From assembly GCA_965224595.1 (NCBI GenBank), contig OZ245057.1, forward strand, positions 62,001-126,000: a stretch of DNA of 64,000 nucleotides, in the 5' to 3' direction. The DNA comes from Aliivibrio_A sp016764915 (GTDB lineage Bacteria > Pseudomonadota > Gammaproteobacteria > Enterobacterales > Vibrionaceae). Both the position numbers and the translations under genes were made by a program. The notes beneath the pieces are model-generated. The model had not been told where the DNA came from. It was given only the letters and a program-made list of their open reading frames with translations, and made no database searches. Shown here one piece after another: positions 1-8,295 of this stretch (within the stretch, counting starts at the first letter, position 1; each line of letters begins with the position of its first letter).

Positions 1-915
1 GCTGATAACTCATCACAACTGCTTTCATACGCTGATATAGCGCTGTATCAAGCAAAATCGTTAGGTAAGAAAATGGCGGTAGTGTTTGATAACAGACTGT
101 TGAAAATGGTATTAGCTGAGTACTCCCTTAAAGACAAACTTAATCATGCGATTGATAACAAACTCTTCTATCTGAACTATCAACCAATTATTGATATCAA
201 ATCCAAAAAATCGATAGGCTTTGAAGTGTTAGTTCGCTTAGGTTATGGCGATAATCGAGTCTCCCCGGAAATATTCATACCTCTCGCAGAGAAGATGAGC
301 ATTATCGATAAAATAACCTATCAAGTCATTGATCAAGTCTGTTTTGATTTAAAGAACTCAAGTAATTTCTCGGGAACGATATCCATTAATATTTCTGGAT
401 TATTGATAGACAGTATCGATTTCTATCATAAAACGATGTCAATTTTGAGTCGTTACGATATTGCTGCAAACCGTATTGCTTTAGAGGTGACGGAAACTGT
501 GATGATCAGTAATTTTGAAAGTGCCATTGAAGGGTTGAAGCGTTTGAAAAAAGCCGGATTCACAATCTATCTAGACGATTTTGGCTCAGGCTACTCTTCA
601 TTGAAATATTTACAAAAACTGCCGATCGACATTGTAAAAATTGATAAGAACCTAATACAAAACGCCGCGAATGGGATTTCTATTTTTAGTTCGATCATTA
701 ACTTGTGTAAAGCGTTAGAGCTCAAAATTGTAGTTGAAGGTGTCGAAACCCTACAGCAATTGGATATCTGTCATCAAACGGGCTGTGATTTGGTTCAGGG
801 TTACTATTTTTCAAAGCCTATGAAATGGAACGATTGCAAACCATACCAAAACACCCTAGTCGAATTTATTGGGCAAGCCACTTTGAGTGAACCAGTAAAG
901 ATTGATCCCGTATGA
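1..915 (+). CDS. GGDEF-EAL cyclic-di-GMP protein, 5' end outside window
   Basis: The reading frame is open from base 1, and the first 24 codons encode the end of a GGDEF domain (YADIALYQAKSLGKK), so the ATG at 73 is an internal methionine and the true start lies upstream. The rest is a full EAL phosphodiesterase domain that would hydrolyse c-di-GMP. The metal and substrate motifs are present: EVLVR (the ExLxR signature), an NISG segment, EVTET, DDFGSGYSS, KIDK, VEGVET and QGYYFSKP. On this evidence the EAL domain should be catalytically competent. Whether the GGDEF domain is active cannot be seen. The 3' end overlaps the convergent FAH-family gene by 50 nt. Confidence 0.93.
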   Translation, partial: ADNSSQLLSYADIALYQAKSLGKKMAVVFDNRLLKMVLAEYSLKDKLNHAIDNKLFYLNYQPIIDIKSKKSIGFEVLVRLGYGDNRVSPEIFIPLAEKMSIIDKITYQVIDQVCFDLKNSSNFSGTISINISGLLIDSIDFYHKTMSILSRYDIAANRIALEVTETVMISNFESAIEGLKRLKKAGFTIYLDDFGSGYSSLKYLQKLPIDIVKIDKNLIQNAANGISIFSSIINLCKALELKIVVEGVETLQQLDICHQTGCDLVQGYYFSKPMKWNDCKPYQNTLVEFIGQATLSEPVKIDPV

Positions 916-1477
916 GTTTCACTTCAAATAAGGCGTCTCTAGCAACGATACCTACGCCTTTGGGAGTCCCAGTCATTACAATATCGCCATCTTGTAAGCT
1001 CATGAATGATTGAATCTCTTCTAAGATATTATCCGCAGTGTGAAGCATTTGGGCAGTGGTCGCACTTTGAATGACATCGCCATTGATGGTTAATTCAAAA
1101 AAGTATTCACTTTTACCTGGCGCTATAGCCACGAAATGACTAAACAGTGCCGAGTGATTAAACGCTTTGGCTCTCTCCCACGGTAAGCTTTTCTCCTTTA
1201 GCTTATTCTGTAGCTTACGCTTGGTTAAATCCAGTCCAACGCCTACTCCTTGAAATCGGCCTTCAAGGTAGAGAAAACAGACTTCAGTTTCAAAATGCAG
1301 CTCTTCGTGAATGTAGGAGTGCAATTCAGTGGTAATTGCAGAGTTGGGTTTGCAAAATAGCACCATCTCATCCGGAATTTCATTGTTTAGCTCTTTAATA
1401 TGCTCGCTGTAATTGCGACCAACACAAACAACTTTACTCGGGATTAGGGTTCGGTCTTCGAATCTTATTGTATTCAT
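866..1477 (-). CDS. Fumarylacetoacetate hydrolase (FAH) family protein
   Basis: About 203 residues, the size of the small FAH-domain hydrolases/isomerases/decarboxylases (YcgM/FAHD1-like). Visible family motifs are VGRNYSEHIKEL near the N-terminus, a metal-ligand region HFETEV, the segment PWERAKAFNHSA, and the C-terminal MTGTPKGVG loop. The family acts on 2-keto acids with a divalent metal; the substrate here cannot be read from sequence. An AAGGAG ribosome site ends 5 nt before the ATG at 1477; ATG 1480 and GTG 1483 are in frame but too close to it. It lies 28 nt downstream of a 62-residue gene in the same orientation, so they are probably cotranscribed. Its last 50 nt overlap the EAL gene on the other strand. 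Confidence 0.88.
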   Translation of the reverse strand: MNTIRFEDRTLIPSKVVCVGRNYSEHIKELNNEIPDEMVLFCKPNSAITTELHSYIHEELHFETEVCFLYLEGRFQGVGVGLDLTKRKLQNKLKEKSLPWERAKAFNHSALFSHFVAIAPGKSEYFFELTINGDVIQSATTAQMLHTADNILEEIQSFMSLQDGDIVMTGTPKGVGIVARDALFEVKLIRDQSLLVHSKWLAQ

Positions 1478-1505
1478 CATCACTCCTTGATGGTGCTAAT
1501 TATTG

Positions 1506-1694
1506 TTAATGTTGGGTCTGATTCTCTTCAGTGTAGAACTTACCGAAATAGGTCTCCATTACTTCTGGCGTTAACTTTCCTTCCACTTCGAGTTTTTTAA
1601 GTTCTGCTACAATCTTTTTCTGCTCCTCAATCGTTGGCAGTGCTTCTTCGGTGATGTCATCTAGCTGTTCCATCTCTTGTTGTAGATCTTTCAT
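1506..1694 (-). CDS. Small acidic hypothetical protein (62 aa)
   Basis: A 62-residue, Glu-rich, mostly helical-looking protein with an EEQKKIVAELKKLEVEGKLT stretch suggesting an amphipathic helix followed by a short C-terminal segment. I do not recognise a family. Support for it being real: it fills an otherwise empty gap, its composition is protein-like, and it lies just upstream of the FAH gene in the same direction. The ribosome site is weak (AAGAG about 9 nt before ATG). It could be a small accessory protein of the FAH gene or an unrelated small protein. No signal peptide or membrane segment is visible. Confidence 0.6.
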   Translation of the reverse strand: MKDLQQEMEQLDDITEEALPTIEEQKKIVAELKKLEVEGKLTPEVMETYFGKFYTEENQTQH

Positions 1695-1827
1695 TTACAG
1701 TACTCTTTTATAAATATATTGCCTAATGGTACCGAAGTTTGTTTGAGGAATAAAATAGAAATAGATATTTTTTGTTTTTGCTTCCGTTTGATTTACCATG
1801 CACTATCACTTTTTTGAGACTTTCCCC

Positions 1828-3069
1828 ATGACCACTGTTCTTGTAATCGGTTACGTTTGGCCAGAGCCGAACTCTTCTGCCGCTGGTACTCACATGATGT
1901 CGTTGCTTAACCTGTTTAAGAAACAGAATTGGCGAGTGATTTTTGCAACTCCAGCCCAACGCAGTGACCACATGGTTGACCTGTCTCAATTTGGTATTGA
2001 AAGTAACGCCATTACACTTAATGACAGTAGCTTTGATCACTACCTTGAAGAGGTATCACCTGATATCGTCATGTTTGACCGCTTTATGATGGAGGAACAA
2101 TTTGGCTGGCGTGTGCGAAAGTCTGCCCCTAATGCGATGACAATATTGGATACAGAAGATCTACAGTGTCTTCGTAATGCTCGACACTTGGCGCATAAAC
2201 AGAATCGTTCAATGACCAATAGTGATCTGTTTACCTCCGATATTGCCAAACGAGAAATTGCGGCTATTGCACGATCTGATCTGTCGTTAATCATTTCAAG
2301 TTACGAGTATGAACTGTTAACGACTGCCTTCAACATCGACCCTAAGATCTTGCATCACTTACCCTTTATGGTGTCGAAAACGCACGTTAACAGCCTTTCC
2401 TATTCTAACCGTGAACACTTTGTGGTCATTGGCAATTTTAGACACGCACCCAATTGGGACTCTGTACTCTATCTACAACAGTTGTGGCCACTTATTCGTA
2501 AACAACTTCCAAAAGCAGAACTGCATATCTATGGGTCTTATCCACCGCCAAAAGCGACTGCACTGCACAATTCCAAACAGGGCTTCATGATTAAAGGATG
2601 GGCAGATGATGCACTTGAAGTGATTGGTCAAGCTAGGGTTTGCCTTGCCCCGCTCCGTTTTGGTGCTGGAATTAAAGGAAAGCTACTTGATGCCATGTTG
2701 GTGTCTACCCCCAGTATCACTACGGATATTGGCATTGAAGGGATGACGACAGGAAATGAATGGCCTGGTGCCATTGCCAATGACGCAGAACAGTTTGTAC
2801 AGCAAGCCATCAATCTGTATCAGAATGAAGATGAGTGGAATCGGGCCGTTGCAAACTGTGGCAGCGCACTCGAGATGTTTGATGCGGCACCTTTAGGCTT
2901 ACGTTTAATAGAGAGCATTCATGGTATACAATCTACGCTGACACAACACCGAGAAGATAATTTTCTCGGTGCGATGCTCAATCATCACAGTATGAAGAGC
3001 ACCCAATACATGTCTCAGTGGATTGAAGTTAAAAACAAGTTAGAGCAACAACAAGAGAATTTAGGTTAA
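1828..3069 (+). CDS. Glycosyltransferase (GT-B fold, group 1-like)
   Basis: A 413-residue glycosyltransferase from the ATG at 1828. An upstream ATG at 1798 would add ten residues, but the family-like N-terminus TTVLVIGYVWPEPNSSAAGTH with its glycine-rich first strand fits the later start. Neither has a strong ribosome site. The C-terminal half shows GT4-type features: VIGNFRHAPN, a hydrophobic strand with LHIYGS, and RFGAGIKGKLLDAM, the sugar-nucleotide-binding loop. No transmembrane segment, so probably cytosolic, building a surface glycan or modifying a protein. It stands alone: the small-protein/FAH pair is divergent upstream and the MoxR operon starts about 80 nt downstream. Donor and acceptor are unknown. 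Confidence 0.85.
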   Translation: MTTVLVIGYVWPEPNSSAAGTHMMSLLNLFKKQNWRVIFATPAQRSDHMVDLSQFGIESNAITLNDSSFDHYLEEVSPDIVMFDRFMMEEQFGWRVRKSAPNAMTILDTEDLQCLRNARHLAHKQNRSMTNSDLFTSDIAKREIAAIARSDLSLIISSYEYELLTTAFNIDPKILHHLPFMVSKTHVNSLSYSNREHFVVIGNFRHAPNWDSVLYLQQLWPLIRKQLPKAELHIYGSYPPPKATALHNSKQGFMIKGWADDALEVIGQARVCLAPLRFGAGIKGKLLDAMLVSTPSITTDIGIEGMTTGNEWPGAIANDAEQFVQQAINLYQNEDEWNRAVANCGSALEMFDAAPLGLRLIESIHGIQSTLTQHREDNFLGAMLNHHSMKSTQYMSQWIEVKNKLEQQQENLG

Positions 3070-3106
3070 TATTTATTATTTTTGAACTTTTACTCTTTTT
3101 TTCAAT

Positions 3107-3133
3107 CGGATATAGTTATCAGTAATATATCCG
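3107..3133. promoter_or_regulatory. Perfect 8-bp inverted repeat in front of the moxR operon
   Basis: CGGATATA at 3107-3114 is repeated as TATATCCG at 3126-3133, with an 11-nt spacer, ending 15 nt before the moxR ATG. It could be an operator, or a hairpin in the leader limiting translation of the first gene. There is no T-run after it, so it is not a terminator for the glycosyltransferase. Confidence 0.4.
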
Positions 3134-3148
3134 CTAGAGAGAATATCC

Positions 3149-4105
3149 ATGCTTACCCAAACCTTTCAACGCCTTCAATCTTATTTAGAAACTCAGGTTA
3201 TTGGTCAGCCAGAGCTGGTTAAACAACTCCTCATCGCCCTACTCGCAGACGGACACATACTAGTAGAAGGACCTCCTGGTCTTGCCAAGACTCGCGCGGT
3301 TAAGGTTCTTTCTGATTGTATCGAAGGGGATTTTCACCGAATTCAATTTACTCCAGATCTTCTGCCTTCTGATTTAACGGGTACCGATATATTTCGTCCT
3401 GAAACTGGCGAGTTCACCTTTCAACCGGGCCCCATTTTTAATTCACTGGTTCTCGCCGATGAGATAAATCGAGCGCCAGCTAAAGTGCAAGCGGCGATGT
3501 TAGAAGCAATGGCTGAAAAACAGATAAGTGCCGGTAGAAATACCTATCCACTGCCTGAGCTATTCCTCGTCATGGCAACTCAGAACCCTATTGAGCAAGA
3601 AGGTACCTACCCATTGCCTGAAGCACAACTTGACCGTTTCTTATTGCATCTTGAAGTAAACTATCCCAATGCAGAGAGTGAGTTAGACATACTGCGTCTT
3701 AATCGTGGCGAAGCCTTAGGAAAAACCGTCAGTGAACCCGTAACGATCGAGCAGTCTGAAATATTTGCGGCACGTAAAGAGATTCTCTCCATTCACATGG
3801 CAGAAAATATTGAGCAGTACATCATAAGGTTAGTCATGGCAACGCGTGAGCCGCAACGTTATGACAGTGAACTTTCACAGTGGTTACAGATGGGGGTGAG
3901 TCCGCGTGCTACCATTGCACTTGACCGTTGCGCCCGAGCACATGCTTGGTTATCTGGAAGAGAGTTTGTCACTCCAATTGATGTACAAAAGATGGCCTAC
4001 CCGGTGCTCAGACATAGATTGTTATTAAGTTATGAAGCACAAGCTGAAGCTATTAACCCCAACCGAGTGATCAAAACCTTAATTGAACAAGTGACCAGTG
4101 CATGA
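3149..4105 (+). CDS. moxR: MoxR-family AAA+ ATPase
   Basis: A 318-residue AAA+ ATPase. The Walker A is GPPGLAKT at residues 41-48, Walker B is VLADEINRAP around 101-110, and the sensor-1 region MATQNPIEQEG lies at 142-152, followed by the family's TYPLPEAQLDRF. MoxR proteins act as chaperones that use ATP to insert metals or fold and activate VWA-domain partners. Here the DUF58 and two VWA genes directly follow, which fits. The ATG has an AGAGAG ribosome site. The 3' end overlaps the DUF58 gene by 4 nt (ATGA), so translation is coupled. First gene of a six-gene operon. Confidence 0.95.
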   Translation: MLTQTFQRLQSYLETQVIGQPELVKQLLIALLADGHILVEGPPGLAKTRAVKVLSDCIEGDFHRIQFTPDLLPSDLTGTDIFRPETGEFTFQPGPIFNSLVLADEINRAPAKVQAAMLEAMAEKQISAGRNTYPLPELFLVMATQNPIEQEGTYPLPEAQLDRFLLHLEVNYPNAESELDILRLNRGEALGKTVSEPVTIEQSEIFAARKEILSIHMAENIEQYIIRLVMATREPQRYDSELSQWLQMGVSPRATIALDRCARAHAWLSGREFVTPIDVQKMAYPVLRHRLLLSYEAQAEAINPNRVIKTLIEQVTSA

Positions 4106-5058
4106 GTGCTTCACTAACACTGCCGATCCACAGTGATGGGTTACATCTATGCTTAGCGGAACTTCTACTGTATAAAAACCAGGCCATCCACTGGCTGCCA
4201 CCGAATAAGAGTATCTGGTCGCAGTTAAATGGTCAGCATATCAGTCGCAGTAAAGGGCGTGGGATGAATTTCTCTGAGGTTCGTCAGTATCAAGCTGGTG
4301 ATGATATTCGCTCTATTGATTGGCGAGTAACCGCGCGTACCGGAAAAACACACACAAAACTGTTTACTGAAGAGCGTGAACAACCAGTGATGTTGTTCAT
4401 TGATATCAGCCCCACCATGCGTTTTGGCTCTAAACTGCTTCTTAAATCTGTTCAAACTGCACATTTTGCGTCCTTGATCAGTTGGTTAGCAGTCAAACAA
4501 AATGATCGTGTGGGTGCCGTGATATTTACAGGTGATAGGCTAATCGAATGTAAACCCACCGCTCGGCAGCAAGGACCACTTAATATCATCAATCAGCTGG
4601 TCGCACTGCATAACAACACCAATCAAAACAATGAAACCACTCAGATCCCTCTGATTGATGCATTCAAACATTTGCATCAACTCTGCCCTAAAGGCAGTGA
4701 AATCATAATGATCAGTGATTTCCATCACCTAAAGGAAGAACATAAGGTTATTTTGAGAAAAATCCGCCATCATAACCGCTTACAACTGGTTTCTATTTCA
4801 GATGCTTTGGAGCGAGGTCAAACTCAATTTACTGGCAGTGTCACAGTAAGTGACAACGCGAATCAACAATCCGCTTGGTTAAATTTTGCCAACAAACGCA
4901 CTAAACAGTTACTCAGCAACAGCTTTCAACAACTGCATGACTTCATTGCTGAGCTGTGTCGCTCACTCGGTTTGCCCTTTTTCCAACTTTTCGCTGATTT
5001 GCCGCTGTTAGATCAGTTGCGGACCAATCACCGTTCAGTACCGAAGCAGGAGGGGTAA
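4102..5058 (+). CDS. DUF58 domain protein of the MoxR/Bat operon
   Basis: A 318-residue DUF58 protein. The hallmark region is at residues about 53-80, with YQAGDDIRSIDWRVTARTG, followed by a VWA-like strand LFIDISPTMRFGS at 98-110. The DxSxT/S metal-site pattern there is only partly like a classical MIDAS. DUF58 genes follow moxR in many proteobacteria and Bacteroidetes, and the products are thought to be adaptor partners of MoxR and the membrane VWA proteins. It is coupled to moxR by a 4-nt overlap and lies 2 nt before the next gene. No signal peptide or membrane segment, so probably cytosolic. Confidence 0.93.
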   Translation: MSASLTLPIHSDGLHLCLAELLLYKNQAIHWLPPNKSIWSQLNGQHISRSKGRGMNFSEVRQYQAGDDIRSIDWRVTARTGKTHTKLFTEEREQPVMLFIDISPTMRFGSKLLLKSVQTAHFASLISWLAVKQNDRVGAVIFTGDRLIECKPTARQQGPLNIINQLVALHNNTNQNNETTQIPLIDAFKHLHQLCPKGSEIIMISDFHHLKEEHKVILRKIRHHNRLQLVSISDALERGQTQFTGSVTVSDNANQQSAWLNFANKRTKQLLSNSFQQLHDFIAELCRSLGLPFFQLFADLPLLDQLRTNHRSVPKQEG

Positions 5059-5060
5059 TT

Positions 5061-5579
5061 ATGACCAAAGCAGTAAATAATTTATTACCTCTAGCAGACG
5101 TACGTAGCTACGAGATTCCGAGTGCTTGGCCGTTGAGCTGGCCTTGGTGGTTACTGATTATTTTTGTGGTGTCACTGACTGTTATTGTCGCTATTATGTT
5201 GCGCCGTCGACAGCAACGACATAGTGCGAAAAAAGAAGCACTATCACTCATTATGTCTGATCAGATTCGTCATGATCCAGTGAAGATGCTCGAACTAGTG
5301 AAACGCGCTTTCTACTCCTATTATCCGAGAAATTACATCTCTCATCTTAATGGTGCAGAACTCTATGCCGTGCTCGACTCCGTGTGTCCTACTACTGACT
5401 CCGGTGTCGGTTTTCATGCTCACAGTGAGCTTTGGCAAAAAGCTATCTATTCTCCCGATCCATTAACGGATGAAGAGACAGCCTGTTGTCAGAAGATGTG
5501 TCATCAATGGATTAACGGTGCACTGCCTCCATCAAAAGAGCGGCTGCACACTCTCAATGCTGAGGTGGCTTATGTTTAG
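5061..5579 (+). CDS. DUF4381 domain membrane protein
   Basis: A 172-residue protein with a short N-terminal tail, one transmembrane helix at about residues 23-47 (WPLSWPWWLLIIFVVS then a basic RRRQQR stop), and a soluble domain of about 120 residues. This matches the DUF4381 proteins that sit between DUF58 and VWA genes in proteobacterial Bat operons. A strong AGGAGG site precedes the ATG. The last codons overlap the next gene's start by 8 nt. Function is unknown beyond belonging to the MoxR/VWA complex. Confidence 0.9.
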   Translation: MTKAVNNLLPLADVRSYEIPSAWPLSWPWWLLIIFVVSLTVIVAIMLRRRQQRHSAKKEALSLIMSDQIRHDPVKMLELVKRAFYSYYPRNYISHLNGAELYAVLDSVCPTTDSGVGFHAHSELWQKAIYSPDPLTDEETACCQKMCHQWINGALPPSKERLHTLNAEVAYV

Positions 5580-6534
5580 CTTTATTTGGTGGTGGATGTG
5601 GTTACTGCTGCCTCTGCCGTATATTGTTCGCAAGTTATTGCCAAGGGTTAGGACTCAATCTACGGTTCAGCTCCCATCATTACCAAAGGGTATCGAACAG
5701 GTTCCGTCACTCTCAATTTCTAGAATAACGTTGATCTCCCTGCTGTGGGTTTCTTTGCTGGCTGCGGCTGCTCGGCCGGTGTGGTATGGCGATCCAGTAC
5801 AGACTCAACCGCTTCATCGAGACTTAATGCTAACCGTCGATCTGTCTGGCTCGATGTCACAACAAGATATGTTGGTTGATGGTGACTATGTTGATCGCCT
5901 AACGTCAGTAAAAAGTGTATTGAGCGAATTCATCAGTAAACGCAAAGGCGATCGCTTAGGTTTGGTGCTTTTTGCCGATCATGCCTATTTACAGACGCCT
6001 CTCACCTTTGATATTGAGACCGTAGGTGAACAGCTCAATAGAACCGTATTTGGCTTAGTTGGCAAACAAACCGCGATTGGCGAAGGGATTGGCATTGCGA
6101 CCAAAACCTTTATTAACAGTGAAGCCCCGCAACGAGTCATTGTGTTACTCAGTGATGGTACTAATACCGCAGGAGTCATTGAACCATTAGAAGCGGCTCA
6201 ATTGGCTCAAAAAAGTGACGTCACTATCTATACCGTCGGAGTTGGTGCTGGCGAGATGAAGGTAAAAAGCTTTTTTGGATCTAGAACGGTCAATACAGCC
6301 CGAGATTTAGATGAGAGTACATTAACCAAAATAGCTGAAATTACGGGTGGGCAATATTTTCGAGCGAGGGATCAGCAAGATCTCAATGATATTTATGAAA
6401 AGATTAATGCGTTAGAACCGATAGCATCATCAAACCAAACATGGCGACCAAGCAGTGAATGGTTCCGTTTTCCTTTGATGCTTGCACTATTACTCTCTGT
6501 CTCTGTTTTTATCGTGAGGTCTCGCGATGTCTGA
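5572..6534 (+). CDS. batA: BatA-type membrane VWA protein
   Basis: A 320-residue protein from the ATG at 5572. A longer frame opens at 5470, but that stretch overlaps the previous gene in another frame, and a GAGGTGG ribosome site precedes 5572. Hydrophobic segments lie near residues 5-20 and 52-67, with a C-terminal helix (FPLMLALLLSVSVFIV). Between them is a VWA domain with an intact MIDAS: D90-L-S92-G-S94, then QTAIGEGIG with its Thr, then LSDGTNTAG. It should bind a divalent metal and protein ligands on the membrane, as in BatA/BatB of aerotolerance operons. It overlaps the next gene by 8 nt. Confidence 0.93.
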   Translation: MFSFIWWWMWLLLPLPYIVRKLLPRVRTQSTVQLPSLPKGIEQVPSLSISRITLISLLWVSLLAAAARPVWYGDPVQTQPLHRDLMLTVDLSGSMSQQDMLVDGDYVDRLTSVKSVLSEFISKRKGDRLGLVLFADHAYLQTPLTFDIETVGEQLNRTVFGLVGKQTAIGEGIGIATKTFINSEAPQRVIVLLSDGTNTAGVIEPLEAAQLAQKSDVTIYTVGVGAGEMKVKSFFGSRTVNTARDLDESTLTKIAEITGGQYFRARDQQDLNDIYEKINALEPIASSNQTWRPSSEWFRFPLMLALLLSVSVFIVRSRDV

Positions 6535-8290
6535 TTTCCATTTCATCTATCCATTATGGCTGCTGTTAGCCATACCTTTAGCTGTCCTTTATCTATTAAT
6601 AAAAACTCGAAAGAGCAGTCACGGTTTAATCGCGTCGCACCTGAGAAGTGAGAACACTAAAAAGCCATCTACCATCATTCATCGATTGTTCCTACTGTGT
6701 TGGTTGATTGCAGTCATTGCCTTAGCGGGTCCAAGTTGGCAAAAACAGTCTATACCCACTTTTAATGTCTCGGCTGCCCGCGTCATTGTCATGGACATGA
6801 GTATGTCGATGTACGCAACTGACATCAAACCTAACCGTTTACATCAGTCGCGTTATAAAGCCTTGGATCTCTTGCCTAAATTTACAGAGGGTTCAACCGG
6901 TCTTATTGCGTACGCTGGTGATGCGTATACTGTCAGTCCGTTGACAGAGGACAGCCACACCTTATCCAATTTAATTCCGAATATATCCCCCGAGATCATG
7001 CCTTTTCTGGGCTCAAATACCTCGTCCGCCATCGAATTGTCGATAGCGATGATGTCTAAAGCAGGCCATTCGAGTGGTGACATTATTCTGTTTACCGACG
7101 GTGTCTCTGATAAAGAGGCATCCAAAATTAATTCACTGCTCGCTAACAGTAAGTGGCGACTTAATATTCTTGCTGTGGGTACAGTTGCAGGATCACCGAT
7201 CACCCTACCGACAGGTAAGTTACTTGAGAGTGGCGGCGTGACCGTCATCGCTAAAACAAATTTTCAAAAATTGTCGGGCTTGGCAGCTCAATCTGGCGGA
7301 TATTTTAGTCCATTAACCATAGATAATAGTGACATCGTCACCTTGAACGAGTTTTCACAACCCTCTGCGCTATCGGCCACAAACAGCAGTGACACTCAAA
7401 TTTCAGAGTTCATCAATAGCGGTTACTGGCTGTTGATCCCACTGTTAATTGTTGGGCTACTCGTATTTCGTAAAGGGGTATTTATTGCGTTATTGATTAC
7501 TGTTCTTCCTTATCAACATGCAGAAGCATCTATCTGGAATAATCAAAATAGCAATGCACATCAAGCCTATTTAGACGGCGATTATCAACAAGCCGCACAA
7601 GAGTTTACTGATCCTGCTTGGCAAGGTATCGCCAACTATCAAGCAGGAAACTTTGAAGCAGCCATTGAGAACTTGTCTGGTTTGGAAGGAGTCTCATCAC
7701 ACTATAATTTGGCCAATGCTTTAGCCCAAAATGGCAATCTTGAACAAGCTAAAACGATCTATCAGAAGTTACTGGCATCCAATCCGCAAGCTGAGGACAT
7801 TGCCAAAAATCTTAAGATTGTGAATGATGCGCTCAAACAGCAGGAACAGCAGGAACAGCAGGAACAAAATAAAGAGTCAAAAGGAGATGAGCAGCAGAGT
7901 GATAAAAAGAGTGACGGGGCTGAAAATAACAGCAGTAGTGACTCGAATTCTAAAGACACATCAAAACAGGCTGAGCCACAAGATCAATCTAAACAGAAAA
8001 CACCAAAACCAGACAGCGACAAATCGGATGATGTCGATAAATCAGAAGCTCAAACTCGCACAAAAAAATCAGAGCCTAGCGGCAATACAGACAACAAAAA
8101 TGATAATAAAGCTGAACCAATAGCAACACAACAAGCTGGCACGACCAGCTCCATTAGTGAATCGGACCCGGTAATGAAAAAGCTAGAGACCATTCCTGAT
8201 GATGCCAGCCGCCTACTTCGTGCTCAACTCTATTTGCAAGCGCAAGAGAGAGGCAACATTACTTCAAATCAACCTCAGCAACCTTGGTAG
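6527..8290 (+). CDS. batB: BatB/BatC-type fusion: membrane VWA plus TPR protein
   Basis: A 587-residue protein joining what are separate BatB and BatC proteins in some bacteria. The N-terminus has two membrane helices and a VWA domain whose MIDAS is D90-M-S92-M-S94, with a second loop FTDGVSD. After a helix at about 305-335 come TPR-like repeats (AYLDGDYQQAAQEF, NYQAGNFEAAIENL, LAQNGNLEQAKTIYQKLL) to about residue 430. Then follows a long charged, disordered Gln/Glu/Lys/Ser stretch, and a conserved tail DDASRLLRAQLYLQ. The low-complexity part contains a short DNA tandem repeat. It probably organises the complex on the periplasmic side. Confidence 0.92.
   Translation: MSDFHFIYPLWLLLAIPLAVLYLLIKTRKSSHGLIASHLRSENTKKPSTIIHRLFLLCWLIAVIALAGPSWQKQSIPTFNVSAARVIVMDMSMSMYATDIKPNRLHQSRYKALDLLPKFTEGSTGLIAYAGDAYTVSPLTEDSHTLSNLIPNISPEIMPFLGSNTSSAIELSIAMMSKAGHSSGDIILFTDGVSDKEASKINSLLANSKWRLNILAVGTVAGSPITLPTGKLLESGGVTVIAKTNFQKLSGLAAQSGGYFSPLTIDNSDIVTLNEFSQPSALSATNSSDTQISEFINSGYWLLIPLLIVGLLVFRKGVFIALLITVLPYQHAEASIWNNQNSNAHQAYLDGDYQQAAQEFTDPAWQGIANYQAGNFEAAIENLSGLEGVSSHYNLANALAQNGNLEQAKTIYQKLLASNPQAEDIAKNLKIVNDALKQQEQQEQQEQNKESKGDEQQSDKKSDGAENNSSSDSNSKDTSKQAEPQDQSKQKTPKPDSDKSDDVDKSEAQTRTKKSEPSGNTDNKNDNKAEPIATQQAGTTSSISESDPVMKKLETIPDDASRLLRAQLYLQAQERGNITSNQPQQPW
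7841..7867 (+). repeat. 9-bp tandem repeat (CAGGAACAG x3) in batB
   Basis: Three head-to-tail copies of CAGGAACAG, the last ending CAA, encode a QEQ-QEQ-QEQ run at the start of the disordered region. Each unit is 9 bp, so copy-number change by slippage would keep the frame. Confidence 0.85.
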
Positions 8291-8295
8291 TTACG

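Noticed and set aside
1723..2040. 105-codon minus-strand reading frame opposite the glycosyltransferase start
   Set aside because: It overlaps the conserved N-terminus of the glycosyltransferase, has no family resemblance and no good ribosome site; treated as a shadow frame.
7762..7959. Cys/Ser-rich minus-strand frame opposite batB
   Set aside because: It is the complement of the Gln/Glu/Lys repeat region, an artefact of low-complexity coding.
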